From a virus: a stretch of 20,248 nucleotides of DNA. The notes under the pieces were generated by a model that was not told the origin of the DNA, searched no databases, and worked only from the letters and a program-made list of their open reading frames with translations. Both the position numbers and the translations under genes were made by a program. The DNA lies in IMG/VR virus record IMGVR_UViG_3300037070_003705, positions 1 through 20,248 of that record; one strand, written 5' to 3'. Shown piece after piece: positions 12,719 through 19,751 of this stretch (positions within the stretch are counted from its first letter, which is position 1; each line of letters begins with the position of its first letter).

Positions 12719-14112
12719 CCGCGCCCGACTTCGCATCCATGAGCACCGAGGAACTCATGCGGCTGGCCGACGAGATCGCCGAGGCTGAGCGGTACAACTG
12801 GGCCAAGGTCGGTAGGCCCGAGCAGCAGGAGCCCGAGGACTACGCGACGTGGGTGATTCAGGCAGGCCGCGGATTCGGGAAGGGACGCGCCGCGTCGGAG
12901 ACCGTGCGCAAGTGGTGCGAGAAGCCGAATCAGCACATCGCCGTGATCGGGCAGAAGTTCGCCGACGTTCGCGATATCAACTTCGGCGGGCCGTCCGGCC
13001 TGGTCAAGGTGATCCCGTCGCACCTTCAGGCGCCGAACGGCTTCCACCGATCGCTCGGTGACACCCACCTTGTGCTGACGAACGGCTCGATCATCAGGGG
13101 CTTCAGTTCGGAAAACCCTGATTCACTCCGAGGTCATGCCTTCGACGGCGCCGTGCTCGACGAGTGGGCCGCGTACAGCCCGGCCGTTGCGCAAGCTGTG
13201 CTCGATCAGGTCTGGTTCTGTCTACGCGAGGCCGCAACACCGCGCGTCATCATCCCGACCACCCCGCGGCGGGTGACGCACGTGCGCGAACTACTCAAGC
13301 GCGCGGAGACCGATCCGAGCATCGTCATCACGCGCGGCCGGACGAGTGACAACACCGCGTTGTCCGCCGTCGCGCTCGCCGAGCTGAACCGTCGATACGC
13401 GGGCACGAAGCTCGGCCGACAGGAGCTTGACGGCGAGCTGCTCGACGAGGTGGAAGGCGCTCTGTTCGGTGGCGACCTGGTCAGCCGGGCGCGCGCACTC
13501 TGGCCGGCGCAACCGCCGACGAGGTATGACCGGATCGTGGTCGGGTTCGACCCGTCCGGCAGTCAAGGCGGTGACGCCTGCGGAATCATGGTGGTCGGCC
13601 TGCTAGACGACATCGTCTACGTGATCGCCGACTACACCGTCAACGGGACGCCCGAGACGCGCTTTGAGGCCGGCTGCCGGGCGGCCTACGACCACGGCGC
13701 CAGCCAGGTGTGGTGCGAGTACAACTACGGCGGCGATATGAACCTAGCGGGTCTGCGTAGCGCGTGGCGCCACCTCACCGAGCGCAGCACCGTGGACGGA
13801 GACCCGCCGAAGTTCCTTCTCTCGACGTTGCGAGGCGACAAGGCGCGGCGTGCCGAGCCGGTGGTCGCGATTTACGAGCAGGCACGCGCCCGTCACGCCC
13901 CCGACCTCGACGAGCTCGAAGCCGAGCTTCAGGAGTGGACGCCGAATGAAGGCGGCGCCAGCCCGAACCGACTGGACTCGCTCACCATAGCCGTGCGCGC
14001 ATTGACTGATAAGCACCGGAACCCAAAGGCGCCAGCGGTACCTCGAGGTACGCGAGAGGGCGGCGCACGCCGCGGGCTCGCGATCACTCAGAGAACAATC
14101 GTCCGAGGATAA
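12715..14112 (+). CDS. Terminase large subunit
   Basis: This 465-aa protein is the ATP-driven DNA packaging motor and nuclease. The ATPase shows Walker A AGRGFGKGR (50-58), Walker B VLDE (147-150) and coupling motif PTTP (181-184). The RNase H-like nuclease begins at VVGFDPSGS with D279 and continues with IADYTV and a C-terminal NRLDSLTIAVRAL segment. Walker A has Gly57 where Thr or Ser is usual. GTG 12715 overlaps the preceding stop; ATG 12739 would remove eight residues and is possible. An HNH endonuclease gene follows after 36 bases. Confidence 0.95.
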   Translation: MTAPDFASMSTEELMRLADEIAEAERYNWAKVGRPEQQEPEDYATWVIQAGRGFGKGRAASETVRKWCEKPNQHIAVIGQKFADVRDINFGGPSGLVKVIPSHLQAPNGFHRSLGDTHLVLTNGSIIRGFSSENPDSLRGHAFDGAVLDEWAAYSPAVAQAVLDQVWFCLREAATPRVIIPTTPRRVTHVRELLKRAETDPSIVITRGRTSDNTALSAVALAELNRRYAGTKLGRQELDGELLDEVEGALFGGDLVSRARALWPAQPPTRYDRIVVGFDPSGSQGGDACGIMVVGLLDDIVYVIADYTVNGTPETRFEAGCRAAYDHGASQVWCEYNYGGDMNLAGLRSAWRHLTERSTVDGDPPKFLLSTLRGDKARRAEPVVAIYEQARARHAPDLDELEAELQEWTPNEGGASPNRLDSLTIAVRALTDKHRNPKAPAVPRGTREGGARRGLAITQRTIVRG

Positions 14113-14136
14113 CCGATAAGACGCATCGTTATGGGA

Positions 14137-14142
14137 TAGACT
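14137..14142 (+). promoter_or_regulatory. Candidate -10 hexamer TAGACT, leaderless geometry
   Basis: TAGACT matches the actinobacterial -10 pattern and lies exactly six bases before ATG 14149, which has no Shine-Dalgarno. Transcription would start at or next to the ATG. No convincing -35 is seen. Confidence 0.35.
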
Positions 14143-14148
14143 GAGCCC

Positions 14149-14790
14149 ATGACAACATCATTTGACCCCGCGGGCAGGGTCTACGGGGAATGGACAGTGC
14201 TCGCAAAGGTGGTCGAACGCGGCGTCAAGAACTCCCGGTGGACGTGCCGGTGCTCGTGCGGAACAGTGCGAGACGTGTTCGCGACGTCCTTGCGGCAGGG
14301 CAGCAGCACTTCGTGCGGGCACTCCAAGCGAGTGCCGGGCCAGGTGTTCGGGATGCTGACGCTCATGGAGAAGGCACCTGCGGAAGGCGCCAAGACCAAG
14401 TGGCGCTGCCGATGCGAGTGCGGCACGGAGACCGTCGTCTTCGACGTGAACATCTACCGTGGCCACACGACGTCATGCGGATGTGCGCGTATCAGTCCGA
14501 CCGGGCAGGGCGGCTGGGGGCACGAGCTGTACACGACATGGCGGAACATGCTCAACCGGTGTTATCGCGAAAAGGATCAATGCTGGCATCTGTACGGCGG
14601 ACGCGGGATCAAGGTCTGCGATCGGTGGCGGCAGTCGTTCTGGGCGTTCATCGAGGATATGGGCGAGAGGCCGGAAGGGTGCAGCATCGACCGGATCGAC
14701 AACGACGGGAACTACGAGCCGGGCAACTGTCGATGGGCGACCGCCAAGGAACAGGCCGCCAACACCCGCCGGTGGCCGAAACGCGGTTGA
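14149..14790 (+). CDS. Free-standing HNH-type homing endonuclease with duplicated Cys-rich module
   Basis: A 213-aa protein. Residues ~10-59 and ~65-112 are two copies of one module: G-x-V-[YF]-G, W-x-C-R-C-x-C-G, then a loop ending SCG (C33, C35, C37, C56; C87, C89, C91, C110), probably zinc-binding DNA-recognition units. The C-terminal part, from [15 protein letters not shown] through [12 protein letters not shown] to [18 protein letters not shown] and the final EQ-N-R, is the HNH/AP2-associated homing nuclease core. It sits between the terminase and the head genes, a common insertion place for mobile endonucleases in phages. It probably cuts unoccupied relatives of this locus. Its base composition is slightly less GC-rich than the neighbours. 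Confidence 0.85.
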   Translation: MTTSFDPAGRVYGEWTVLAKVVERGVKNSRWTCRCSCGTVRDVFATSLRQGSSTSCGHSKRVPGQVFGMLTLMEKAPAEGAKTKWRCRCECGTETVVFDVNIYRGHTTSCGCARISPTGQGGWGHELYTTWRNMLNRCYREKDQCWHLYGGRGIKVCDRWRQSFWAFIEDMGERPEGCSIDRIDNDGNYEPGNCRWATAKEQAANTRRWPKRG

Positions 14791-14806
14791 GCAAAGTTTC
14801 AGCAAA

Positions 14807-14841
14807 GAGCATTGAGTCGGCGCGTCCGACGTCCGATGCTC
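14807..14841 (+). repeat. Imperfect nested hairpin after the HNH gene
   Basis: GAGCAT (14807-14812) pairs with ATGCTC (14836-14841), and inside it GTCGG (14816-14820) pairs with CCGAC (14826-14830). Asymmetric internal loops and the lack of a T tract make it a weak terminator candidate. Confidence 0.3.
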
Positions 14842-14846
14842 AGTGC

Positions 14847-14975
14847 ATGACGCAGACGCCGAACTACGAGATGGACACCAAAACCACCGCCGAGCTTCGC
14901 AAGCTTGAAGCGCAGATCGGCATCTGCCCTGAGGGTGAGCCGCACTGCTGGTGTAACGGCACTCTTACCGGCTAG
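14847..14975 (+). CDS. Possible 42-aa protein
   Basis: From ATG 14847 the frame gives MTQTPNYEMDTKTTAELRKL and ends with a Cys-rich tail (CPEGEPHCWC). There is no clear Shine-Dalgarno, and the gene stands alone between the HNH gene and a terminator. The Cys spacing and charged helix look protein-like, so it is kept as a hypothetical gene; a second in-frame ATG lies at 14871. Confidence 0.4.
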   Translation: MTQTPNYEMDTKTTAELRKLEAQIGICPEGEPHCWCNGTLTG

Positions 14976-15014
14976 ACTGAACGCACCCCACTCGCTCCCT
15001 CGTGGATCGAGTAC

Positions 15015-15055
15015 GACGCCCGGCGCAATCGGAAGACGCGCCGGGCGTCCTTTGT
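15015..15055 (+). terminator. Strong intrinsic terminator
   Basis: GACGCCCGGCGC (15015-15026) and GCGCCGGGCGTC (15038-15049) form a perfect 12-bp GC-rich stem with an 11-base loop, followed by CTTTGTG. It should stop transcription arriving from the terminase/HNH side before the head genes. Confidence 0.75.
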
Positions 15056-15062
15056 GCCCGGG

Positions 15063-15068
15063 TACGCT
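15063..15068 (+). promoter_or_regulatory. Candidate -10 hexamer TACGCT, leaderless geometry
   Basis: TACGCT lies seven bases before ATG 15076, immediately after the terminator, and there is no Shine-Dalgarno. A promoter here would restart transcription for the head genes. The -35 position falls in the terminator stem and shows no consensus. Confidence 0.35.
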
Positions 15069-15075
15069 GTCCCAC

Positions 15076-15402
15076 ATGACTCCGCTCGATCTCCCCGCGT
15101 GGCTCGTGCTGGTCGTCGTGACCCTGGCGGCAGCTCGGCTGTTCCGGTTGATCGCCACCGACTCGATCACCGACCCGCTGCGTCGCAGGCTTCGCGTGGA
15201 GATCGCCGAAGCTCCGAAGCAATGGCGGGACACGATCTCGTACTTCGTCCAATGCCCGTGGTGCTGCGGGTTCTGGATCGCGGTCCTGCTGACCCTGACC
15301 GCGCTCGCATGGGCCGACACTCTGCTCTGGCAGATCATCGTCATCCCGCTCGCCGTGAACTACGCAGCGGCCAGCGCCAACGGCAGGCAGGACGTCGAGT
15401 GA
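15076..15402 (+). CDS. DUF1360-like membrane protein
   Basis: A 108-aa protein with a hydrophobic N-terminal segment (6-25), a cytoplasmic-like charged stretch (DPLRRRLRVEIAEAPKQWRD), the signature CPWCCGFWIA (60-69) and two more hydrophobic segments (about 66-82 and 83-100). CPxCxGFW is the hallmark of the DUF1360 family, small membrane proteins of unknown function found in bacteria and actinophages. ATG 15076 is the first gene start after the terminator. The stop overlaps the next GTG. Confidence 0.8.
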   Translation: MTPLDLPAWLVLVVVTLAAARLFRLIATDSITDPLRRRLRVEIAEAPKQWRDTISYFVQCPWCCGFWIAVLLTLTALAWADTLLWQIIVIPLAVNYAAASANGRQDVE

Positions 15403-15545
15403 GCAAGCATCACCGCAGGTGGAAGGGCTGCTGCATGATGTGCGCAGCGTGGATCCGAGGCGACGGGAAGGCCACGCGCATGAAGTCGAGCGATCTGCGC
15501 CGATCGGGCGGCAAGCGCGCCGTGCGTCGAGGTGATTGGGCATGA
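15399..15545 (+). CDS. Small basic Cys-containing protein, 48 aa
   Basis: GTG 15399 overlaps the DUF1360 stop and the end overlaps the portal ATG. The product, rich in Arg/Lys with KGCCMMCAAW near the N-terminus and LRRSGGKRAVRRGDW at the end, resembles the small proteins often found just before portal genes in actinophages. The function is unknown; the CxxC may bind metal. Confidence 0.65.
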   Translation: MSKHHRRWKGCCMMCAAWIRGDGKATRMKSSDLRRSGGKRAVRRGDWA

Positions 15546-17068
15546 CCTCTCCACGCAAGCCTCGCAAGGCCGTCACCAAGAGCCTCACCGCCGCGGCCAA
15601 GCGCATCACCGGTCGCAAGATCAAGCGCCCGACGTCCGGCCTCACATGGGACAACGAGGCGTGGTACCACTTCAGCGTCTGCGGCGAGCTGCACTTCGTC
15701 ACGACCACCGTGGCCAACGCGCTCAGTCAGATCGAGCTCTACCCCGCCAAGCGCACCGCTGATGGCTGGGAGCGGATCGACGACGACAACGATCCAGCCG
15801 TCATCGCGCTCGACGCGCTGGCCGGCGACTCCCCGACCGGCATGACCGAGATGCTGCGCCGGTTCGCACAGAACCTCTTCGTTGCGGGTGACAGCTACCT
15901 GATCGGCCACCCGCACGACGATGAGCGGGACGGCGAGATTGCGGCGCCCACCGTGCAGTACATCGACCGCACGACCGCCGGCGTCCCGCCTGAGATCGAC
16001 CTGGAGGCGCTGTGCTGGAAGGTCTACAGCGCCCGCGAGATCATGCAGAAGGACAGCGTGCTGAAAGTCGCCGGACGTGAGTTCGACGAGAGCCAGTGCG
16101 TGATCGTCCGTGTGTGGCGTCCGCACCCCGCCGACATCCACCTGTCCGACTCACCGGTACGCGCCGCGCTGCCGTTGCTCCGCGAGCTCGAGGCGCTCAC
16201 CAAGCTCATATCGGCACAGGCCGACTCGACGCTCGCCGGTAACGGTGTGTTCATCGTGCCGGAAGGTGTGAGCGTGCTTGGCGGTACCGCGCCCGAGGAC
16301 AGCCCGGACGTGGATCCGTTCATCGTGGACCTGATGGACGCGATGATGACGCCGATCTCCAACCGCGACGCGGCGTCGAGCCTCGTGCCGCTGATCGTCA
16401 CGCTGCCGGACGACATCCCGTGGCAGCCGCATCACATGACGTTCGCCCGTCCCCTCGACGCCGCGGCGATGGATATGCGCACCGAGCTGATCCGCCGGCT
16501 TGCGCTCAGTCTGGACGCACCTCCCGAGGTCATGCTCGGCAACGGCGCATCGAACCATTGGGCGGCGTGGCAGATCGCCGAGGACTTCGTCAAATTGCAC
16601 GTGCTCCCCGTCGTCGGTCTCATCCGCGACGCGCTCGTGCGCGAGTACCTGCGGCCGGTGCTCGAGGCGAACGGCATCGCCAACCCGCAGGACTACACGA
16701 TCGAGGCGGATGCCAGCGCGCTCACTCTGCGCCCGAACCGATCCACCGAGGCGATGTCGCTGTTCGACAAGGGTCTGATCACCGACATCGCCACACGTGA
16801 GGCGATGGGCTTCGGCGAGGAGGACGCGCCCGACGTCATTGCCGTGGACGAGGCGGTAACCAGGGCGTTGGAGATGGTCACGCAGGCGCCGTCGCTGCTG
16901 CAGTCGTTCACGCTGCCGGACTTGGTCGCGCAGATCCGCGAGGTGCTCGGTGGTCCAAAGGCACCGGAGCCGACGCCGATCGAGGATGTGCCGGCTGACG
17001 AGAACCCCCCGCCCGCGGTCGAGCCGGGCCCGCCGAGCACCGAGCAGCCCGGCGAGGCGGCGGCATGA
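15542..17068 (+). CDS. Portal protein
   Basis: This 508-aa protein forms the dodecameric portal ring at one capsid vertex, through which the terminase packages DNA. Recognisable portal features are the N-terminal ANALSQIELYP region, LRRFAQNLFVAGDSYLIGHP, the RVWRPHPADIHLSDSPVRAA segment, the long helix with RELEALTKLISAQADSTLAG, and ALSLDAPPEVMLGNGASNHWAAWQ, where the PPE-L-G-x-x-NHW signature is typical of actinophage portals. The C-terminus is Pro/Glu-rich and probably disordered. ATG 15542 overlaps the previous stop; a TTG two codons earlier is possible but unnecessary. The next gene overlaps by four bases. Confidence 0.93.
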   Translation: MTSPRKPRKAVTKSLTAAAKRITGRKIKRPTSGLTWDNEAWYHFSVCGELHFVTTTVANALSQIELYPAKRTADGWERIDDDNDPAVIALDALAGDSPTGMTEMLRRFAQNLFVAGDSYLIGHPHDDERDGEIAAPTVQYIDRTTAGVPPEIDLEALCWKVYSAREIMQKDSVLKVAGREFDESQCVIVRVWRPHPADIHLSDSPVRAALPLLRELEALTKLISAQADSTLAGNGVFIVPEGVSVLGGTAPEDSPDVDPFIVDLMDAMMTPISNRDAASSLVPLIVTLPDDIPWQPHHMTFARPLDAAAMDMRTELIRRLALSLDAPPEVMLGNGASNHWAAWQIAEDFVKLHVLPVVGLIRDALVREYLRPVLEANGIANPQDYTIEADASALTLRPNRSTEAMSLFDKGLITDIATREAMGFGEEDAPDVIAVDEAVTRALEMVTQAPSLLQSFTLPDLVAQIREVLGGPKAPEPTPIEDVPADENPPPAVEPGPPSTEQPGEAAA

Positions 17069-17379
17069 GGACCATGACGACGATGCGCCTGGCCGTGATG
17101 ATGGTCGGGCTCATCACGATGGTCACGGTGTTGTCGACGGCGATCCTGCTCGGCGCAGGGCGCGAGACGCCCGAAGGCCTGATCGCCGTGGCCGCGGGCG
17201 GGGTCGGCGCGCTCGCCACGCTGCTCACCGGATCCACGCACGCCGACCGGGCCGAGCTGCAGATCCAGTCGTCGGCGAACACCACGCAGGCGCTCGTGAC
17301 TGCGGCGACACCCGAGGCGGCGTCGCAGGCGTTGACCGCGATGACCCTGCCGGAGAGCGCACCCGAGGGCCCGGCGTGA
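17065..17379 (+). CDS. Two-TM membrane protein, holin-like
   Basis: A 104-aa protein with an ATGA overlap to the portal gene. Hydrophobic segments at about 8-31 and 37-56 are joined by a short turn (GAGRETPEG), and the remaining 45 residues are polar. The layout resembles a small class II holin or a membrane anchor, but no lysin is present in the window and holins rarely sit inside a head operon. A simple membrane protein of unknown role is the safest call. Its stop overlaps the MuF GTG. Confidence 0.75.
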   Translation: MRTMTTMRLAVMMVGLITMVTVLSTAILLGAGRETPEGLIAVAAGGVGALATLLTGSTHADRAELQIQSSANTTQALVTAATPEAASQALTAMTLPESAPEGPA

Positions 17380-18311
17380 CCCTGCGCAGGCATCCGCCGA
17401 ACGCCGCCGAGCGTCGCGACGAGATGATGCGACTCGCCCACGGCAAGGCAGAGAAGGCCGCCGACCGGGCGATGCGGCGTTTCCTGCGGCAGGTCATGGC
17501 GGCGATCCGAGGTGCGGGCCTGACGGCGTCCATCGACCCCGTGGATCCGTTCACCGTCGAGCAGGCACGGCAATGGTGGGCCGAGGCCAGCGAGCAGGAC
17601 CTGCTGCCCGCGCTGCGGGCCATCTGGCGTGCGGGGTACTCGGACACGTCCACCGTCGCGAGCAGCTCGGACGACGTCGCACGGTACTTCGCGACCGTCA
17701 GCGACCGACTCAGCCCGACCACCTCGCCGAGCCTGCCGCACGACGCGTTCGATCTCGCACGCCGCGCGCTCACCGAGGAACTGGCGGCCGGCTCGAGCAT
17801 CCCGGAGATCGGCAGGCGCCTCGCCGCTGAGTTCTCGTGGGAGCAGGACGCGCCGTACTGGGAGTCCCGCAAGCTCGACGCGCAGAACGAGATCGACGCC
17901 ATCCTCGATCCGCTCGGCGAGCCGGGCAGCTACGCACGCGAGGCCGCCAAGCGAAGTGATCCCCGCGTCGTCGCGCTGCGCCAGATCAGCAACGAGGCGA
18001 CGCTGAAACTGGACAGCCTCGAAGGTCCGTGGCGAGCTCGCGCGACCCTGATCGCACGCACGGAATCTACGGGGGCGTTCAACCACGCCGGGCTGTCCGC
18101 GCTGAATGACGAAGGCGCCGAGCGCAAGGTGTGGCTAGCGACGCTAGGACCGCGGACACGGCCAGAACACGCAGCGGCCAGCGGGCAGGAAGTACCGCTC
18201 GATCAGCCGTTTGACGTCGGCGGTGAAGAGTTGATGTACCCGGGCGATCCGGCGGGGTCTGCGGCTAACTGCTGCAACTGCAGGTGCACAATGATCGGCG
18301 GCGGACTCTAG
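17376..18311 (+). CDS. MuF-like minor head protein
   Basis: A 311-aa protein from GTG 17376 (GTGA overlap). The C-terminal part has the SPP1 gp7/Mu F pattern: RATLIARTESTGAFNHAGL, then KVWLATLGPRTRPEHAAASG and the final YPGDPAGSAANCCNCRC. The N-terminal two thirds are helical (AHGKAEKAADRAMRRFLRQV; LTEELAAGSSIPEIGRRLAA). MuF proteins attach near the portal and take part in head assembly or are injected with DNA. The gene order portal-MuF-protease is standard. The stop TAG shares the CTAG at 18308-18311 with the stop of the convergent minus-strand gene. Confidence 0.92.
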   Translation: MTLRRHPPNAAERRDEMMRLAHGKAEKAADRAMRRFLRQVMAAIRGAGLTASIDPVDPFTVEQARQWWAEASEQDLLPALRAIWRAGYSDTSTVASSSDDVARYFATVSDRLSPTTSPSLPHDAFDLARRALTEELAAGSSIPEIGRRLAAEFSWEQDAPYWESRKLDAQNEIDAILDPLGEPGSYAREAAKRSDPRVVALRQISNEATLKLDSLEGPWRARATLIARTESTGAFNHAGLSALNDEGAERKVWLATLGPRTRPEHAAASGQEVPLDQPFDVGGEELMYPGDPAGSAANCCNCRCTMIGGGL

Positions 18312-18637
18312 TCCGGGTCAAGCACTTTCGGGCACGACTGACCGAGCGCGCTTGCGTGCTCCCACGATCGGTTCTCGCCGAGCGGTCTAGTCAGCTTGCC
18401 GCCGCAGTTGAGGCACTTCGACACCAACATCGTCGCGTTCGGGTCCGGGCGCGCGGTGCGCTTATTGGCAGCCTTCTCGCGCCAAGCCTCGACCCACTCG
18501 GGGACGTGCTCGGGACACCAGGACTCGCCGCTGTTCTGGAAGAACCATCCAGCCTTGCTCGCGTTGATCCGGCCCCATTTGTGATCGGCGTACGTCGACT
18601 CGCACTCGTCCACGACGCAGGGGAGCATCTCGGTCAT
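18308..18637 (-). CDS. Cys-rich phage protein of unknown function
   Basis: A 109-aa protein on the minus strand with a clear GAGGAG (18644-18649) eight bases before its ATG. It has a first Cys cluster (LPCVVDEC), a GRINASKAGWFFQNSGESWC-PEHVPEW block and a C-terminal zinc ribbon (CLNCGG ... CP). The WFF-x-n-W-C-PEH-x-P-W block resembles small conserved actinophage proteins of unknown role. It is the last gene of a minus-strand operon and ends tail to tail with the MuF gene. Confidence 0.8.
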   Translation of the reverse strand: MTEMLPCVVDECESTYADHKWGRINASKAGWFFQNSGESWCPEHVPEWVEAWREKAANKRTARPDPNATMLVSKCLNCGGKLTRPLGENRSWEHASALGQSCPKVLDPD

Positions 18638-18664
18638 CGGAATCTCCTCGCATGTGGGGGGGGT

Positions 18665-18946
18665 CTAGATGCAGTTGAGGCACTTAGCCCATGACGGGCT
18701 GATGGTGGCTTTCCCGCACGAGCACATCCGCTCGGGCTCGTCGAATTCGCTCTCCTCGTGCGTGCACGGACGGTGCTGCACGTCGTGGATCATTCCCGGA
18801 ACGCGAGCGAGACGGTACGCCGCGCGGGCAGGCGGGCACGGCCAGAAGTCGTCGCAGCCGTGACAGGTGCCGGCCTGGCTGATCCCGTAGTGCGACGCGT
18901 CGAGCGCAGCGATCAGCTCCACGAGCGTCTCGTCTTCGGCGCTCAC
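18665..18946 (-). CDS. Cys-rich zinc-binding-like protein, 93 aa
   Basis: The minus-strand GTG at 18946 overlaps the upstream gene stop (GTGA). Helical N-terminus (ETLVELIAALDASHYG), then CHGCDDFWPCPPARAAYRLA, and a C-terminal ribbon formed by PCTHEE, CSCG and CLNC, so up to two metal sites. The function is unknown. A longer form to 18985 is open but would overlap the neighbouring gene more. Confidence 0.7.
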   Translation of the reverse strand: MSAEDETLVELIAALDASHYGISQAGTCHGCDDFWPCPPARAAYRLARVPGMIHDVQHRPCTHEESEFDEPERMCSCGKATISPSWAKCLNCI

Positions 18947-19197
18947 TGGTCCGCCTCGTAGTTGCGCTCGATGCAGTCGCCGCACAGCGATCCCCGGTCG
19001 TCGTCCATCGCCTCGCGTTCATCACATTGCGCGCACGCTCGGTCCAGCTCGGCGGCGTGCCAGTGCGGGACGACGATGGGGAACTTCGGAAACAGGCAGT
19101 CCAGGATCACCCAGACGCCGGCCTCGACGATCGAGTCAACGGTGCCGATGAGCCCGTCATCAACGAATCGATCGCCGACCTCCCACGCCGGGCTCAC
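18943..19197 (-). CDS. Small protein with C-terminal zinc ribbon, 84 aa
   Basis: The minus-strand GTG at 19197 overlaps the preceding gene stop. The N-terminal half looks like a beta-rich barrel (WEVGDRFVDDGLIGTVDSIV, GVWVILDCL), and the C-terminal half has CAQC ... LCGDC. No family is recognised. The start choice rests on the overlap. Confidence 0.65.
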   Translation of the reverse strand: MSPAWEVGDRFVDDGLIGTVDSIVEAGVWVILDCLFPKFPIVVPHWHAAELDRACAQCDEREAMDDDRGSLCGDCIERNYEADQ

Positions 19198-19430
19198 GCC
19201 GACACCTTCCACTCGCCGTACGCGACGAAGTGCCACTCCATATCGACGGTGGCGAAGCGGTACTCACGCTCGGCGTACCACGTCGCGTACGCCTCGGCCT
19301 CGTCGCGCGGCAGCTTCTCGCGCAGGACCGCCCACGCGTAGGCGTGAGCGTGCGCAAAGGTGTGATGCTCGCGCTCGCCCACGCTCGCCTCGTCGAAGCA
19401 GAACCCCTCGCGCCCGTGCTCGCACGCCAT
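19194..19430 (-). CDS. Unknown 78-aa protein
   Basis: Minus-strand ATG at 19430 with GGAAGG upstream (complement of 19438-19443). The sequence is His- and aromatic-rich (REHHTFAHAHAYAWAVLREK, WYAEREYRFATVDMEWHF), with no recognised motif. It is the first gene of a four-gene minus-strand operon joined by GTGA overlaps and short gaps. Confidence 0.7.
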   Translation of the reverse strand: MACEHGREGFCFDEASVGEREHHTFAHAHAYAWAVLREKLPRDEAEAYATWYAEREYRFATVDMEWHFVAYGEWKVSA

Positions 19431-19449
19431 GATCGAACCTTCCCGTAAG

Positions 19450-19480
19450 CAGAAAGCCCTCGGCCGAATTGCCGAGGGCT
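19450..19480 (-). terminator. Minus-strand intrinsic terminator
   Basis: AGCCCTCGGC (19455-19464) and GCCGAGGGCT (19471-19480) form a perfect 10-bp stem with a 6-base loop. Read on the minus strand it is followed by TTCTGCTT, a T-rich tail. It ends transcription of the 54-aa gene at 19493-19657 and separates it from the four-gene operon. Confidence 0.75.
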
Positions 19481-19492
19481 GAGCGGATCCGA

Positions 19493-19657
19493 CTAGCGGA
19501 CCGGCACGCAGTTGGTGATGACGTAGGCGCCGCCGCCGATCGCCTTCTTGACGACGAACCCGATCGGGAAGTCGCAGGAGGTGATCTCCGTGGTCACGGA
19601 GCCCGCCAGCAGCCCGGCCGTGTGGGACTTGGTGACGGCGTAGCGGGTGCGGATCAT
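19493..19657 (-). CDS. Small conserved-looking phage protein, 54 aa
   Basis: Minus-strand ATG at 19657 follows an excellent Shine-Dalgarno CCGGAGGT (complement of 19662-19669). The product begins MIRTRYAVTKSHTAGLLAG and ends GGGAYVITNCVPVR, a beta-rich layout similar to short proteins seen in many actinophages. The role is unknown. It has its own terminator just downstream. A longer frame to 20089 exists but only mirrors the protease gene on the other strand. Confidence 0.75.
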   Translation of the reverse strand: MIRTRYAVTKSHTAGLLAGSVTTEITSCDFPIGFVVKKAIGGGAYVITNCVPVR

Positions 19658-19691
19658 GGTGACCTCCGGGGTAGGGGAGAAGGTGGCGGGC

Positions 19692-19720
19692 ATGCTACTT
19701 GGACGCACCGCCCCGTCGAT
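19692..19720 (-). promoter_or_regulatory. Weak minus-strand promoter candidate
   Basis: On the minus strand ATCGAC (complement of 19715-19720), a 17-base spacer and TAGCAT (complement of 19692-19697) precede the 54-aa gene by a suitable distance. The -35 is poor. It would be divergent from the protease start. Confidence 0.3.
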
Positions 19721-19739
19721 CGGTTCCATCGGTCTCCGG

Positions 19740-19745
19740 TAACCT
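19740..19745 (+). promoter_or_regulatory. Candidate -10 hexamer TAACCT, leaderless geometry
   Basis: TAACCT lies six bases before ATG 19752, and no Shine-Dalgarno precedes that ATG. The head operon must be restarted or read through here because five minus-strand genes intervene. No clear -35 is seen. Confidence 0.35.
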
Positions 19746-19751
19746 TGCGCC

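Noticed and set aside
14973-14978. TAGACT as a second copy of the 14137 hexamer, possible promoter
   Set aside because: It coincides with the stop codon of the small 14847 frame, has no start codon at leaderless distance, and is followed directly by a strong terminator.
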